Shown here piece after piece: positions 44,523 through 53,135 of a stretch of 64,000 nucleotides of DNA (positions within the stretch are counted from its first letter, which is position 1; every line of letters starts with the position of its first letter). The notes beneath the pieces were generated by a model. The model worked only from the letters and a program-made list of their open reading frames with translations, was not told the DNA's origin and did not search any database. The translations under genes were made by a program, and so were the position numbers. Source of the DNA: Mesorhizobium sp. DCY119 (GTDB lineage Bacteria; Pseudomonadota; Alphaproteobacteria; Rhizobiales; Rhizobiaceae); assembly GCF_003590645.1 (NCBI RefSeq), contig NZ_CP031834.1, positions 682,001-746,000 of the forward strand, written 5' to 3'.

Positions 44523-45563
44523 ATGAAGGAAGCGGCGATCCGGGAGCATTTCGTCCACCAGGCCGCCGCCTGCGATGCGCTCGGCTCGCCCTTCACGGCA
44601 AGGCTCTGCCGCGCGCTGGCGGCGAGCCTCGATCGCGGCACCAAGACCGGCGCGCGCGTGCTCGACTGGCCCGGCCATACGCGAGAAGACGCGCTGGCGT
44701 TGCGGCTATGCGGCGGGCTGCATGCGCTGGTGCTGTCGGGGGCGGATGGCCGGCTCGCTGCAATCTATCCGCCCAACGATGTCGACGAGGCGGCAATTGC
44801 GGCTGCGCTGCCGGAAGCGATTTTTCGCAATGACGACCGGCTGCTGGCAGCACTGGCAAGTGCACCGCAGACCAATGAGATCGCGCGCTCCGGCCTGCTT
44901 TTGCCGGGGTTCCTGACGATCGCAAGCGAAACCGGCCTGCCGCTGGCGCTCCATGAGATCGGGTCTAGTGCTGCGCTCAATCTCCTGTTCGACCGGTTCC
45001 ACTATCGCTATGGCGATGTCGAGTGGGGCGATCCAGCCTCGCCGGTGCGGCTCGCGCCGGACATGCGCGGAAAGCCGGTGCCGCTTGATGGGGCGCTGAA
45101 GGTCGTGTCGCGCAATGGCAGCGACATCGCGCCCGTCGATATCGGCATCGATGCCGACCGGCTGCGCCTGCGCTCCTATATCTGGGCCGACCAGACGGCA
45201 CGGCTGGAGCGGATCGACGCGGCGATTTCGGTTGCCGGAACAACGCCGTTTTCGCTGGAAAAGGCCGATGCGGCCGATTTCGTGAAAGCCAGACTGGCAG
45301 CAAGGCGGTCGGAAGAAACCTTCGTGCTGTTTCACTCGATCATGTGGCAATACATGCCCGATGCGACGAAGGCGGCGATCGTCGCGGAGCTTGCCGCAGC
45401 GGGCAACGCCGCCACACCTCATGCACCAATCGCGTGGCTGCGCATGGAGCCTGTGAGTACGGCCGACAAATATGCGACGCTGAGCCTGACGTTATGGCCG
45501 GGCGGCGAGACGAGGCATCTTGCGCACTGCGATTATCATGGCCGCTGGATCGCGTGGAACTGA
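44523..45563 (+). CDS. DUF2332 family protein
   Basis: This 346-residue cytosolic protein matches DUF2332: PQTNEIARSGLLLPGFLTIA, LALHEIGSSAALNLLFDRFH, then SIMWQYMPDATKAAI and WLRMEPVSTADKYATLSLTL. Parts resemble a degenerate SAM-methyltransferase layout, but no catalytic role is known. It follows the symporter gene closely, so cotranscription is likely. Its stop lies in the arm of a bidirectional terminator. Confidence 0.88.
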   Translation: MKEAAIREHFVHQAAACDALGSPFTARLCRALAASLDRGTKTGARVLDWPGHTREDALALRLCGGLHALVLSGADGRLAAIYPPNDVDEAAIAAALPEAIFRNDDRLLAALASAPQTNEIARSGLLLPGFLTIASETGLPLALHEIGSSAALNLLFDRFHYRYGDVEWGDPASPVRLAPDMRGKPVPLDGALKVVSRNGSDIAPVDIGIDADRLRLRSYIWADQTARLERIDAAISVAGTTPFSLEKADAADFVKARLAARRSEETFVLFHSIMWQYMPDATKAAIVAELAAAGNAATPHAPIAWLRMEPVSTADKYATLSLTLWPGGETRHLAHCDYHGRWIAWN

Positions 45564-45599
45564 AAAACCCCGCCGGCCATATGGCGCAACGGGGTTTTT
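45563..45599. terminator. Bidirectional Rho-independent terminator
   Basis: AAAAACCCCG (45563-45572) pairs with CGGGGTTTTT (45590-45599), with A5 on one side and T5 on the other. It serves the DUF2332 gene (plus) and the DUF1127 gene (minus). Confidence 0.88.
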
Positions 45600-45630
45600 C
45601 AGGTTGCCTTGACGGTCGGCGTGAGACGGT

Positions 45631-45795
45631 TCAGCCGTAGACTTCCTGATAGGCGTGATGAAGCATTTCGCTGCGGTTGGCGCTGATGTCGGCGAGGTCG
45701 CGCGGCGTCAGGCTCTGGATTTCGGCGACGAGGCTGTTGTAGCGGCGGCGCTTGGCGATTCTGGACTTCGCATTATTGATGAATGAGGTGATCAT
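45631..45795 (-). CDS. DUF1127-like small protein
   Basis: This 54-residue protein starts MITSFINNAKSRIAKRRRYN and continues with LTPRDLADISANRSEMLHHA, the compact basic pattern of DUF1127 proteins (hydrophobic L-x-x-L, R-x-L-x-D-I-x-x-x-R). DUF1127 proteins bind RNA in Agrobacterium and influence phosphate and motility traits. AAAGGGGA precedes the ATG with good spacing. It ends in a bidirectional terminator. The AT-rich 177 bp upstream (45796-45972) contain ATGTTGCATTGCAACAT-like repeats of TTGCAT. Confidence 0.85.
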   Translation of the reverse strand: MITSFINNAKSRIAKRRRYNSLVAEIQSLTPRDLADISANRSEMLHHAYQEVYG

Positions 45796-45972
45796 GGAGT
45801 GGTCCCCTTTCGGACTGCCGCGTTCAGCGGCGTTAGGTTGTTCCTCCCTGATGGACTATAGATTGGCACGAATATGTTGCATTGCAACATTCAGTGTTGC
45901 ATCGCACCAATGCAATGGTTGCATGCCTGGTTAACAGGTGCTTGCCGGTTGAAAGCCTTGCGAGCGCAGATT

Positions 45973-46512
45973 TTACTTTTCACCGTTGCGGCGAATGAAA
46001 GCCTGGAATTCTGCGAGGGTGGTGCGCATTGTAGCGCGCGTTTCCGGCCGCTGCAGCATGGCGTCGAACTCTTCCGGCTTCCTGCCGAGCAGGGCGACTT
46101 CCAGCTCGGCGCCGTCGAACAGATCGAAGGACATGGTCTTCATGATTTCGCGCAAAGCCGCCCGCGCAAACAGCGAGCGCGGCGAGGCGTGGGCGAGCAT
46201 GGCCGGCTTGCCGACAGCGGCCTCGCCGGAAACCAGCCAGTCGAGCGCGTTCTTCAGGCCGCCGGGAACGCCATGGGCATATTCCGGGCAGGCAACGATG
46301 ATGCCGTCGGCGCCGGCGACCGCCTCGATCAGGCGCCTTGCCTCGGGCGGCGTGCTGTCGCCTTCCTCGTCCGGGTTGAAGATCGGCAGTGCGCCGATGC
46401 CGTCATAAATCGATAGAAGGCATTCCGGCGGTGCGTTGTCGCGCAGGGCCAGCAGCAGCGCGCTGTTGCCGGAGCCGGCGCGCAGGCTGCCGGAGATGCC
46501 GAGAATGTGCAT
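45973..46512 (-). CDS. NADPH-dependent FMN reductase family protein
   Basis: This 179-residue flavodoxin-fold enzyme starts MHILGISGSLRAGSGNSALL, the phosphate-binding loop for FMN, and has ADGIIVACPEYAHGVPGGLK followed by NALDWLVSG. The family includes chromate, azo and quinone reductases; the substrate is unknown. ATG 46512 is 17 bp after the PPOX-family stop on the same strand, so the two redox genes are probably cotranscribed. Confidence 0.92.
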   Translation of the reverse strand: MHILGISGSLRAGSGNSALLLALRDNAPPECLLSIYDGIGALPIFNPDEEGDSTPPEARRLIEAVAGADGIIVACPEYAHGVPGGLKNALDWLVSGEAAVGKPAMLAHASPRSLFARAALREIMKTMSFDLFDGAELEVALLGRKPEEFDAMLQRPETRATMRTTLAEFQAFIRRNGEK

Positions 46513-46528
46513 CAGGCCGGCCGACCGC

Positions 46529-47143
46529 TCACCACATCGACTTCTTATAGCTCTCGTCGAGCCACTTGTCGGTGGCATCGGCGCTGTCGGCGAGCGCAAG
46601 CTGGTCGCGCAGGATCTGGCCGAGCGTCGGCAGGGTGGCGCGGTCGTGCCAGCTTTCGGGCTTCCACAGTTCGGAGCGCATGAAGGCCTTGGCGCAGTGC
46701 ATGTAGACCGCCTTGATCGAGACGACCATGACGCTGATCGGCGGCCTGCCATCGACGGCCAGCCGCTCGCGCAGCGTGTTGTCGGCGGTGATCCTGGCCG
46801 TGCCATTGATGCGCAGCGTCTCGTTCATGTTGGGAATGAGAAACAGCAGGCCGACGGCGGGATTGCGGACGACATTTTCCAGCGTGTCGAGCCGGTTGTT
46901 GCCGGGGCGGTCGGGGATGGCGATGGTGGTGTCGTCGAGGATTTCGACGAAGCCGGGCTTGTCGCCCTTCGGCGTCACATCGGCATTGCCCTCGCCGTCA
47001 GACGAGCCGATCAGCACGAAGGGGCTCTTGCCGAGAAAACCCTTGGAATGGCCGTCGAGCGCGCGCAATTCCTTGCGCACCGCGCCGTCGCCGGGCGCCT
47101 TGTAGAGTTTTCTCAAATCCTCGCTGGTTTCGATGAACTCCAT
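46529..47143 (-). CDS. Pyridoxamine 5'-phosphate oxidase-family flavoprotein
   Basis: This 204-residue protein has the split-barrel FMN fold: FVLIGSSDGEGNADVTPKGD, GFVEILDDTTIAIPDRPGNN and RLDTLENVVRNPAVGLLFLI. It is of the FMN-dependent PPOX type (MSMEG_1061-like) rather than PdxH. I chose ATG 47143 (MEFIETSEDLRKLYKAP). The reaction is unknown. yciB lies 26 bp upstream on the same strand. Confidence 0.88.
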   Translation of the reverse strand: MEFIETSEDLRKLYKAPGDGAVRKELRALDGHSKGFLGKSPFVLIGSSDGEGNADVTPKGDKPGFVEILDDTTIAIPDRPGNNRLDTLENVVRNPAVGLLFLIPNMNETLRINGTARITADNTLRERLAVDGRPPISVMVVSIKAVYMHCAKAFMRSELWKPESWHDRATLPTLGQILRDQLALADSADATDKWLDESYKKSMW

Positions 47144-47169
47144 GACGCCCTTGCCCCCTTTGAAAAGAT

Positions 47170-47817
47170 CTATTTCCTGATTCGTTCGTCCAGCGAATGG
47201 CGCATGATCAGCGGCATTTGGCTGAAAGTGAAGATAAGCGTGATCGGCATGATGCCCCAGACCTTGAAGGCGACCCATGTGTCAGTGGAGAAATTCCGCC
47301 AGACCACCTCGTTGACCACGGCCAGGAACAGGAAGAACAGGCCCCAGCGCAAGGTCAGCTTCCGCCAGCCCTCGGCGTCGAGCCTGAAGGCCGAATCGAA
47401 GACGTAGCCCAGCAGCGATTTGCCGAAGAAAAGCCCGCCCAGAAGCGTCACGCCGAACAGCGTGTTGATGATGGTCGGCTTCATCTTGATGAAGATGTCG
47501 TCCTGGAGCCAGAGCGTCAGCCCGCCGAAGATGAAAACGACGACGCCCGACACCAGCGGCATGATCGGCAATGTGCGCATCAGCAGCCATGAGGCGATCA
47601 GCGCGATCGCCGTGGCGATCATGAACAGGCCGGTTGCGACAAAAATCGGCCCGCCGAAATCGCCCAGCACCGGAAACCTTTCGACCAGCCACTCGCCGCG
47701 CGCATTGGCGAAGAAGAAGACCATCAGCGGCCCAAGCTCCAGCGCCAGCTTGAGCAGCGGGTTGACTTCTTTTTTCCGGGGGTCGGCGGGGTCGCGTTCG
47801 AAGACAGGTTCGTTCAT
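47170..47817 (-). CDS. yciB: Septation protein A (YciB/IspZ)
   Basis: This 215-residue inner-membrane protein has five to six hydrophobic helices and the family signature [15 protein letters not shown] near residue 30, with later [20 protein letters not shown]. YciB influences cell-envelope integrity and division; its chemistry is unknown. I chose ATG 47817 (MNEPVFERD); ATG 47835 (MRKKEP) in frame is possible. It lies directly downstream of ftsY, as is usual in rhizobia, separated by a dyad repeat. Confidence 0.92.
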   Translation of the reverse strand: MNEPVFERDPADPRKKEVNPLLKLALELGPLMVFFFANARGEWLVERFPVLGDFGGPIFVATGLFMIATAIALIASWLLMRTLPIMPLVSGVVVFIFGGLTLWLQDDIFIKMKPTIINTLFGVTLLGGLFFGKSLLGYVFDSAFRLDAEGWRKLTLRWGLFFLFLAVVNEVVWRNFSTDTWVAFKVWGIMPITLIFTFSQMPLIMRHSLDERIRK

Positions 47818-47831
47818 GGGTTCTTTCTTAC

Positions 47832-47874
47832 GCATGATCTTGTCCAAAAAGTCTGCAACTTTTTGGGATCGTGC
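47832..47874. repeat. Dyad intergenic repeat between ftsY and yciB
   Basis: GCATGATC (47832-47839) pairs with GATCGTGC (47867-47874), and CCAAAAAGT pairs with ACTTTTTGG around CTGC. The core AAAAGTCTGCAACTTTT matches the dyad at 2465-2510. It starts 4 bp after the ftsY stop codon and runs into the yciB leader, so it may shape the mRNA between the two genes. Confidence 0.65.
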
Positions 47875-47877
47875 TTC

Positions 47878-50133
47878 CTACGCTACTCCAGCGATCGCCT
47901 TGGCGAAATCGCTTGCGGAAAATGGTTCGAGGTCGTCGACCTGTTCGCCGACGCCGATGAAATAGACCGGCAGCTTGTGCTTGGCTGCGATCGCGACAAG
48001 GATGCCGCCGCGCGCCGTGCCGTCCAGCTTGGTCATCACCAACCCGTTGACGCCGGCGACGTTGCGGAAGATCTCGACCTGGTTGAGGGCGTTCTGGCCG
48101 GTGGTGGCATCGACCGTCTGCAGCACCGTGTGCGGCGCTTCCGGGTCGTGCTTGTTGAGCACGCGGACGATCTTTTCCAGTTCCGCCATCAGCTCGGCCT
48201 TGTTCTGCAGGCGCCCGGCGGTGTCGATGATCAGCACGTCGGAGCCCGCCTCCTTCGCCTTCACGAAGGCGTCAAAGGCAAGGCCGGCAGCGTCGGCGCC
48301 AAGCTTCGAGGCGACGACCGGCGAATTGGTGCGTTCGCCCCAGATCTTCAGCTGCTCGATCGCCGCGGCACGGAAGGTGTCGCCGGCAGCCAGCATTACC
48401 GACAGGCCGCCGTCGGTCAGTTTTGCCGCGAGCTTGCCGATGGTGGTTGTCTTGCCGGTGCCATTGACGCCGACCACCAGAATGACGTGCGGCTTGTGCG
48501 ACAGGTCGAGTTCCAGCGGCATCGCCACTGGCTTCAGCACCTTTTCAACCTCGATGGCCATGATGGCGCGGACTTCGGCGTCGGAGACATCCTTGCCGTA
48601 GCGGGTGGAAGCCAGCGCATCGGTAACGCGCAGCGCCGTTTCCATGCCGAGATCGGCGCGGATCAGCACGTCCTCCAGTTCCTCCAGCGTTTCCTCGTCC
48701 AGCTTGCGCTTGGTGAAGACGCCGGCGATGCTGCCGGAAAGCTCCTTCGACGAGCGCGACAGGCCCTGCCGCAGACGCTGGAACCATGACAGCCTCGGCT
48801 CAGGTACAGCTGGTGCGACCGGCTCGGCCTTCTGCTCGACCTTCTTGGTGACGGTGACCTTGCCGGGAGCGGGCGGTGGAGGTGGCGTCGGAAGAGGCGC
48901 CGGCTCGGGCGCGATCTCGTCGCGCAGAGGGTCGGTCTCGATCGGCTCCAGCTGACGCAGCGGCGTAAGGATTTCGGTTGCGGGTGCTGCGAGTTCTTCC
49001 TCATTGAGGGGAGGGAGCGCGACCTCCTCTCCCCCCTTGAGGGGGAGATGGTCCGAAGGACCAGAGGGGGTCGGTTCGACTGGGCTCGGCGATTCGGAAA
49101 CAACCGGTGTTTTCGTTTCTAACCCGACAGACTCTTCCGTCGCGTCGGACGATCGAACGACCCCACCCCAATCGGCTTCGCCGATCGACCCTCCCCTCAA
49201 GGGGGAGGGGGACGTCGGCGCGGTTTCGACCGACGCAGGAATCTCTATGGGCGCAGGCGCGGGAACCGGCTCTGCCGGCTGCGGCGGCACTTCCTGCGGG
49301 GCAGGTTGTGGCTCGGGCGTTGGTTCTGCCGGGGGCGTTGGAACTTCGACCGGAGCCGGAGCAGGCTCGTCCGGCTGTGCGGGAACTTCTTCCGGAACGG
49401 CTGGCTGCTGTTCAGGCGCCGGTTCGGCGGGAATCTCGACGGGTTGCGGCTCCGGCTCTACGGGAGCCGGTTCCGGCTCGGCAGGTGTTGGAGCCGGGGC
49501 TGGTTCTTCGGGGGCCGGAACGGCGGGTTCAGGCTCTACCGGAACTGGGGCGGGCGCTGGCTCCTCGGGTGCGGGTTCAGGCTCTTCAGGCGCGACCTCC
49601 TCTCCCCCCTTGAGGGGGAGATGGTCCGAAGGACCAGAGGGGGTCGGTTCGACCGGGTGCGGCAGTTCGGAAACGACCGGTGTTTCCGATTTGGGTTCGT
49701 TGAAAGTTTCCGCAGCGTCCGACGATCGAACGACCCCACCCCAATCGGCTTCGCCGATCGACTCGCCGGGGCGAGCCACGGGTCTCGCCCGCCCTTCGGG
49801 CCCCCTCAAGGGGGAGGGGGGCGCCGGCGTTTCATCGGCTTCCTCTCGCCGTAGGAAATCGGGAAGCGCCGGACGCTCGGGGAGGGTTTCTTCGGCGATA
49901 GGTGTTTCCGGCGCGGAGGCCGAAATTTCTTCAACAGGCGCGGGTGGGGCTTCGGCCTCAAGCGCTACAGATGCCGCTTCGGTCGGTTCGGAAGGTGCCG
50001 CCTCGGCTGGCGATACGGGAACTTCCGCCTCAGGCGCGGGAAGCGCTGCCTGCTCTTCTACAGGCTCGGGCTTGGCCTCTTCGGCCTGCTTGCGGCCAAA
50101 GGAGAAGACTTTCTTGATGAAGTCGAATGCCAT
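47878..50133 (-). CDS. ftsY: SRP receptor FtsY with very long linker
   Basis: FtsY is the membrane-associated GTPase that docks the SRP-ribosome complex. The 751-residue protein is far longer than the about 300-500 usual. Its NG domain starts near residue 447 (WFQRLRQGLSRSSKELSGSI), with GVNGTGKTTT near 554, DTAGRLQNK and TKLDGTARGG. The first 440 residues are a disordered Pro/Glu/Ala linker. Two repeat copies are translated inside it: residues about 104-179 and 307-370 share SIGEADWGGVVRSSDA and HLPLKGGEEVA. These come from palindromic DNA elements (49597-49821 and 49024-49212) otherwise found between genes. mtaB lies 10 bp upstream. Confidence 0.94.
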   Translation of the reverse strand: MAFDFIKKVFSFGRKQAEEAKPEPVEEQAALPAPEAEVPVSPAEAAPSEPTEAASVALEAEAPPAPVEEISASAPETPIAEETLPERPALPDFLRREEADETPAPPSPLRGPEGRARPVARPGESIGEADWGGVVRSSDAAETFNEPKSETPVVSELPHPVEPTPSGPSDHLPLKGGEEVAPEEPEPAPEEPAPAPVPVEPEPAVPAPEEPAPAPTPAEPEPAPVEPEPQPVEIPAEPAPEQQPAVPEEVPAQPDEPAPAPVEVPTPPAEPTPEPQPAPQEVPPQPAEPVPAPAPIEIPASVETAPTSPSPLRGGSIGEADWGGVVRSSDATEESVGLETKTPVVSESPSPVEPTPSGPSDHLPLKGGEEVALPPLNEEELAAPATEILTPLRQLEPIETDPLRDEIAPEPAPLPTPPPPPAPGKVTVTKKVEQKAEPVAPAVPEPRLSWFQRLRQGLSRSSKELSGSIAGVFTKRKLDEETLEELEDVLIRADLGMETALRVTDALASTRYGKDVSDAEVRAIMAIEVEKVLKPVAMPLELDLSHKPHVILVVGVNGTGKTTTIGKLAAKLTDGGLSVMLAAGDTFRAAAIEQLKIWGERTNSPVVASKLGADAAGLAFDAFVKAKEAGSDVLIIDTAGRLQNKAELMAELEKIVRVLNKHDPEAPHTVLQTVDATTGQNALNQVEIFRNVAGVNGLVMTKLDGTARGGILVAIAAKHKLPVYFIGVGEQVDDLEPFSASDFAKAIAGVA
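49024..49212. repeat. Palindromic mosaic repeat inside ftsY, copy 1
   Basis: The ends read CTCTCCCCCCTTGAGGGGGA with the hairpin GGTCCGAAGGACC and GAGGGGGTCGGTT, against ACGACCCCACCCCAATCGGC, the hairpin CGGCTTCGCCG and CCCTCAAGGGGGAGGG. These are the ends of the intergenic element at 3889-4028. It encodes about 63 in-frame residues of FtsY and is roughly collinear with copy 2. Confidence 0.8.
49597..49821. repeat. Palindromic mosaic repeat inside ftsY, copy 2
   Basis: It has the same ends as copy 1, and most of the core between them is alignable at the DNA level (for example GGTCGGTTCGAC, GTTTTCG/GTTTCCG and GACGATCGAACGACCCCACC). It carries an extra 36-bp segment near its right end, itself a Gly/Arg/Pro-coding hairpin-rich stretch. 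Both copies keep the FtsY reading frame and the same translation phase. Confidence 0.8.
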
Positions 50134-50143
50134 GCTTTGCTTC

Positions 50144-51427
50144 TCAGGCCGCGCGGCGGGCGGCGGCAGCGGCGGTCAGCCGTGCGCCGTCATGGCCGGT
50201 GATGGTGGCGGCAAGGATTTCGCCGGGCTGGCCGCCGTCGATCGCCGCCAGCGTGAAACCTTCGGTGCGGCCGATCCCGTTGCGCTCGACGAGGAGCGAC
50301 TGGTTCGTGCCGACGAGCTTGTCCAGATGCCGCCTATATGCAGCCTCGCCGGCGGCGCGCAGGCGCGCGGCGCGCTCCTTGATGGCGCGGCCCGAAACCT
50401 GCGGCATGCGTGCGGCGGGCGTGCCTTCGCGCGGCGAATAGGGGAAGACGTGGAGATGGGTCAGGCCGCATTCCTCGACGATCTTTTCCGAATTCGCGAA
50501 CATGTCTTCCGTCTCGGTCGGGAAGCCGGCGATGATGTCGGCGCCGAAGACGATGTCGGGGCGAAGTGCGCGTACATCGGCGCAGAAGCGGATCGAATCG
50601 TCGCGCAGATGGCGGCGCTTCATGCGCTTCAGGATCATGTCGTCGCCCGATTGCAGCGACAGGTGCAGATGCGGCATCAGCCGCTTTTCGGTGGCGATGG
50701 CGTCGAGAAGGTCATCGTCGGCCTCGATGGAATCGATGGATGAAAGCCGCAGCCGCTGCACGTCGGGAACCTGCGTAAGGATCGTCTTGACGAGCTTGCC
50801 GAGTTTTGGCGTGCCCGGCAGGTCGGCGCCGAAACTGGTCATGTCGACGCCGGTCAGCACGATCTCGGCATAACCGTTGCCGGTCAGGCGCTTGATCTGC
50901 TCGACCACCGCGCCCATCGGCACGGAGCGGGAATTGCCGCGGCCATAGGGGATGATGCAGAAGGTGCAGCGATGGTCGCAGCCATTCTGCACCTGCACGA
51001 AAGCGCGCGCCCGGCCCTCGATGGCATCGACCATGTGGGATGCCGTCTCGCGCACGCTCATGATGTCGTTGACGCGGGCCTTTTCGGTGTCGTTGACGCC
51101 GAAGTCGGGCAGCGCGCGGTAATTATGGCGTTGAAGCTTTTCCTCGTTGCCGAGCACGAGATCGACCTCGCCCATGGCAGTGAAGGCGGCAGGATCGGTC
51201 TGGGCGGCGCAGCCGGTGACGATGATGCGGGCGTCGGGATTTTCGCGCCGTGCCTTGCGGATCGACTGCTTGGCCTGGCGCACGGCCTCGGCGGTGACGG
51301 CGCAGGTGTTGAAGATGACAGCGCCGTTCTTGAGTTCACCAAGCCCGGCGGCCTCGGCCTCGCGGCGCATCACCTCGGATTCATAGGTGTTCAGCCGGCA
51401 GCCGAATGTGACGACATCGACCGCCAT
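50144..51427 (-). CDS. mtaB: tRNA t6A37 methylthiotransferase MtaB
   Basis: MtaB adds a methylthio group to N6-threonylcarbamoyladenosine-37 of tRNAs. The 427-residue protein has N-terminal UPF0004 cysteines (TFGCRLN, FNTCAV, VTGCAAQ), the radical-SAM motif CDHRCTFC, and GYAEIVLTGVDMTSFG. The C-terminal TRAM-like part is short. I chose ATG 51427 ([20 protein letters not shown]), whose A is shared with the dapF stop TGA, so translation is coupled. ftsY follows 10 bp downstream. Confidence 0.95.
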   Translation of the reverse strand: MAVDVVTFGCRLNTYESEVMRREAEAAGLGELKNGAVIFNTCAVTAEAVRQAKQSIRKARRENPDARIIVTGCAAQTDPAAFTAMGEVDLVLGNEEKLQRHNYRALPDFGVNDTEKARVNDIMSVRETASHMVDAIEGRARAFVQVQNGCDHRCTFCIIPYGRGNSRSVPMGAVVEQIKRLTGNGYAEIVLTGVDMTSFGADLPGTPKLGKLVKTILTQVPDVQRLRLSSIDSIEADDDLLDAIATEKRLMPHLHLSLQSGDDMILKRMKRRHLRDDSIRFCADVRALRPDIVFGADIIAGFPTETEDMFANSEKIVEECGLTHLHVFPYSPREGTPAARMPQVSGRAIKERAARLRAAGEAAYRRHLDKLVGTNQSLLVERNGIGRTEGFTLAAIDGGQPGEILAATITGHDGARLTAAAAARRAA

Positions 51428-52311
51428 CAGGCCGCGCCCTCGATTTCGCGCTGCCATGCGCCGGTGGCGGGATTGAAGTTGCCGGAAAATTCCCACTCCG
51501 CCGGGCCGGTCATGACGACATGATCGTCGGCGCGCCATTCGACCGTCAGGTGCCCACCGCTCGGCACGGTGACCTCGACCTTGCGGCAGGTGCGGTTGGT
51601 GCGGGCGGCGCAAACGACTGCCGCGCAGGTGGCCGAGCCGCAGGCCAGCGTCAGGCCGGCGCCGCGCTCCCAGGTGCGCAGGTTCAGCGTTTCGCGCGAG
51701 GTGACCTGCGCGATGGAGATGTTGGCGCGCTCGGGGAAGATCGGATGGTTTTCCAGCAGCGGGCCGAAACGGTCGAGCTCATAGGACCAGACATCCTCGT
51801 CGACCCAGAAGATCGCATGCGGATTGCCCATCGAGGCGACCGACGGCGAATGCAGCACCGGCGCGTCGATCGGGCCGATCTGCAGTTCGATCATGCGGGT
51901 GTCGCGGAATTCCTCGGCCAGCGGGATATCCTGCCAGCCGAAGCGGGGAATGCCCATGTCGACCGAGATCAGGCCGTCGGCATGTTCCTCGGCGTTGAGA
52001 ATGCCGGCGATGGTCTCGAAGGTGAAGACCTTCTGCCCGGTTTCGGCGGCAAGCGCCTGGACGACGCAGCGCATGCCGTTGCCGCAGGCCTGCGCCATGG
52101 TGCCGTCGGAATTGATGATCTCGATATAGTTGATCGTGCCCGGCGTGCGCGGATCATAGATGGCCATGATCTGGTCGAACTTGGTCGCCGGGTCGGCGTT
52201 CAGCGCAATGGCCGCAGCAGGCGTAATGCGGTCGGCACGGCTCCGCATGTCGGCAACGATGATCTCGTTGCCGAGCCCGTTCATCTTGGCGAAAGGCGCG
52301 GTCATGCTCAT
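51427..52311 (-). CDS. dapF: Diaminopimelate epimerase
   Basis: DapF converts LL- to meso-diaminopimelate, needed for lysine and peptidoglycan. The 294-residue protein has [17 protein letters not shown] at the start and the two catalytic cysteines in QACGNGMRC (Cys76) and [14 protein letters not shown] 52311 or the ATG two codons later could be used. It is the first gene of the dapF-mtaB-ftsY run and, with asd, part of the lysine branch in this window. Confidence 0.96.
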   Translation of the reverse strand: MSMTAPFAKMNGLGNEIIVADMRSRADRITPAAAIALNADPATKFDQIMAIYDPRTPGTINYIEIINSDGTMAQACGNGMRCVVQALAAETGQKVFTFETIAGILNAEEHADGLISVDMGIPRFGWQDIPLAEEFRDTRMIELQIGPIDAPVLHSPSVASMGNPHAIFWVDEDVWSYELDRFGPLLENHPIFPERANISIAQVTSRETLNLRTWERGAGLTLACGSATCAAVVCAARTNRTCRKVEVTVPSGGHLTVEWRADDHVVMTGPAEWEFSGNFNPATGAWQREIEGAA

Positions 52312-52354
52312 TTCGGCCTATATGGCGGAAACGACGGCGAATTACCAGTGGAGA

Positions 52355-52380
52355 AGGGCGTGCCGCGATGGCAACGCCCT
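52355..52380 (-). terminator. Hairpin downstream of dps
   Basis: AGGGCGT (52355-52361) pairs with ACGCCCT (52374-52380). On the minus strand the stem is followed by TCTCC rather than a clean T-run. It lies 24 bp after the dps stop, so it is a plausible but weak terminator. Confidence 0.45.
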
Positions 52381-52403
52381 CGTGGTGATCGGCCTGGCCG
52401 ATG

Positions 52404-52922
52404 CTAGCTGTTGCGGGTCATCTCGAACAGGAACCAGACGCGGCGCTCGGCTTCGTCGATGAAGTTTTCGAGCAGGCTGGCTGTGGCGACGTCGTTTTCC
52501 TCGTCGCAGACGTCATGGGTGCTGCGCATGGAGGCGATCAGCGCCTCGTTGTCCTGGCGCAGTTCGGCCAGCATGTCCTCGGGCGTCACGAAGTCGGCAT
52601 CGTTGTCGGGAATGCGCTGGAGGCGGGCGATATGGCCGATCGAGCGCAGCGTGGTGCCGCCGAGCTTGCGGGCGCGTTCGGCGATCACGTCGGTCATGGC
52701 GAAAATCTGGTCGCCGTGCTCGTCCAGCAGCAGATGGTAGTCACGGAAATGCGGGCCACTCATATGCCAGTGGAAGTTCTTGGTCTTCAGGTAAATTGCG
52801 AAAACGTCGGCCAGAAGGGCATTCAGCGCCCCGGTGATGTCGCGTCGCGCATTGTCGCCGAGGCCGGTTGGCGTGGTGAGCGGGGCCTTGCGGTTCTTCT
52901 TGGCCTTGTCCGTATCCGGCAT
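52404..52922 (-). CDS. dps: DNA starvation/stationary phase protection protein Dps
   Basis: Dps forms a 12-subunit ferritin-like cage that binds DNA and oxidises iron with peroxide. The 172-residue protein has the ferroxidase segment KNFHWHMSGPHFRDYHLLLD followed by EHGDQIFAMTDVIAERARKL, with the conserved His, Asp and Glu. The first 20 residues are Lys-rich, as in DNA-binding Dps. I chose ATG 52922 because AGGAG lies seven bases before it. No OxyR site was identified. Confidence 0.95.
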   Translation of the reverse strand: MPDTDKAKKNRKAPLTTPTGLGDNARRDITGALNALLADVFAIYLKTKNFHWHMSGPHFRDYHLLLDEHGDQIFAMTDVIAERARKLGGTTLRSIGHIARLQRIPDNDADFVTPEDMLAELRQDNEALIASMRSTHDVCDEENDVATASLLENFIDEAERRVWFLFEMTRNS

Positions 52923-53135
52923 GATTAAGCTCCTGTGAGATTGTGCGTGCCTTGCAGAAATGCTGGCCATTGAACTCTGTTCCTGGCCATATCGAAACTC
53001 ATACCATAACAGCCTGCAAAGGTCGTTCTGGCTATCTCACGCAAATGCCTGCGCCAGTTCCACATCGAACCGGCTTGCGAGACGTCCTGGAGCACGTCGA
53101 TCAGCCCTGTCAGTTCGCTTGCTGTCATGCAGGAC

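Noticed and set aside
45796-45972. Repeated TTGCAT words upstream of the DUF1127 gene as a specific operator
   Set aside because: The words are suggestive but irregular and AT-rich promoters give these by chance; noted only in the DUF1127 entry.
49004-50743. Plus-strand Ser/Gly-rich frame opposite ftsY
   Set aside because: It is the complement of the Pro/Glu/Ala linker, which produces long open antisense frames.
52925-53128. Possible 67-codon gene between the MBL gene and dps
   Set aside because: It covers the dps promoter and ribosome site on the same strand and has no recognisable motif; weak ribosome site only.
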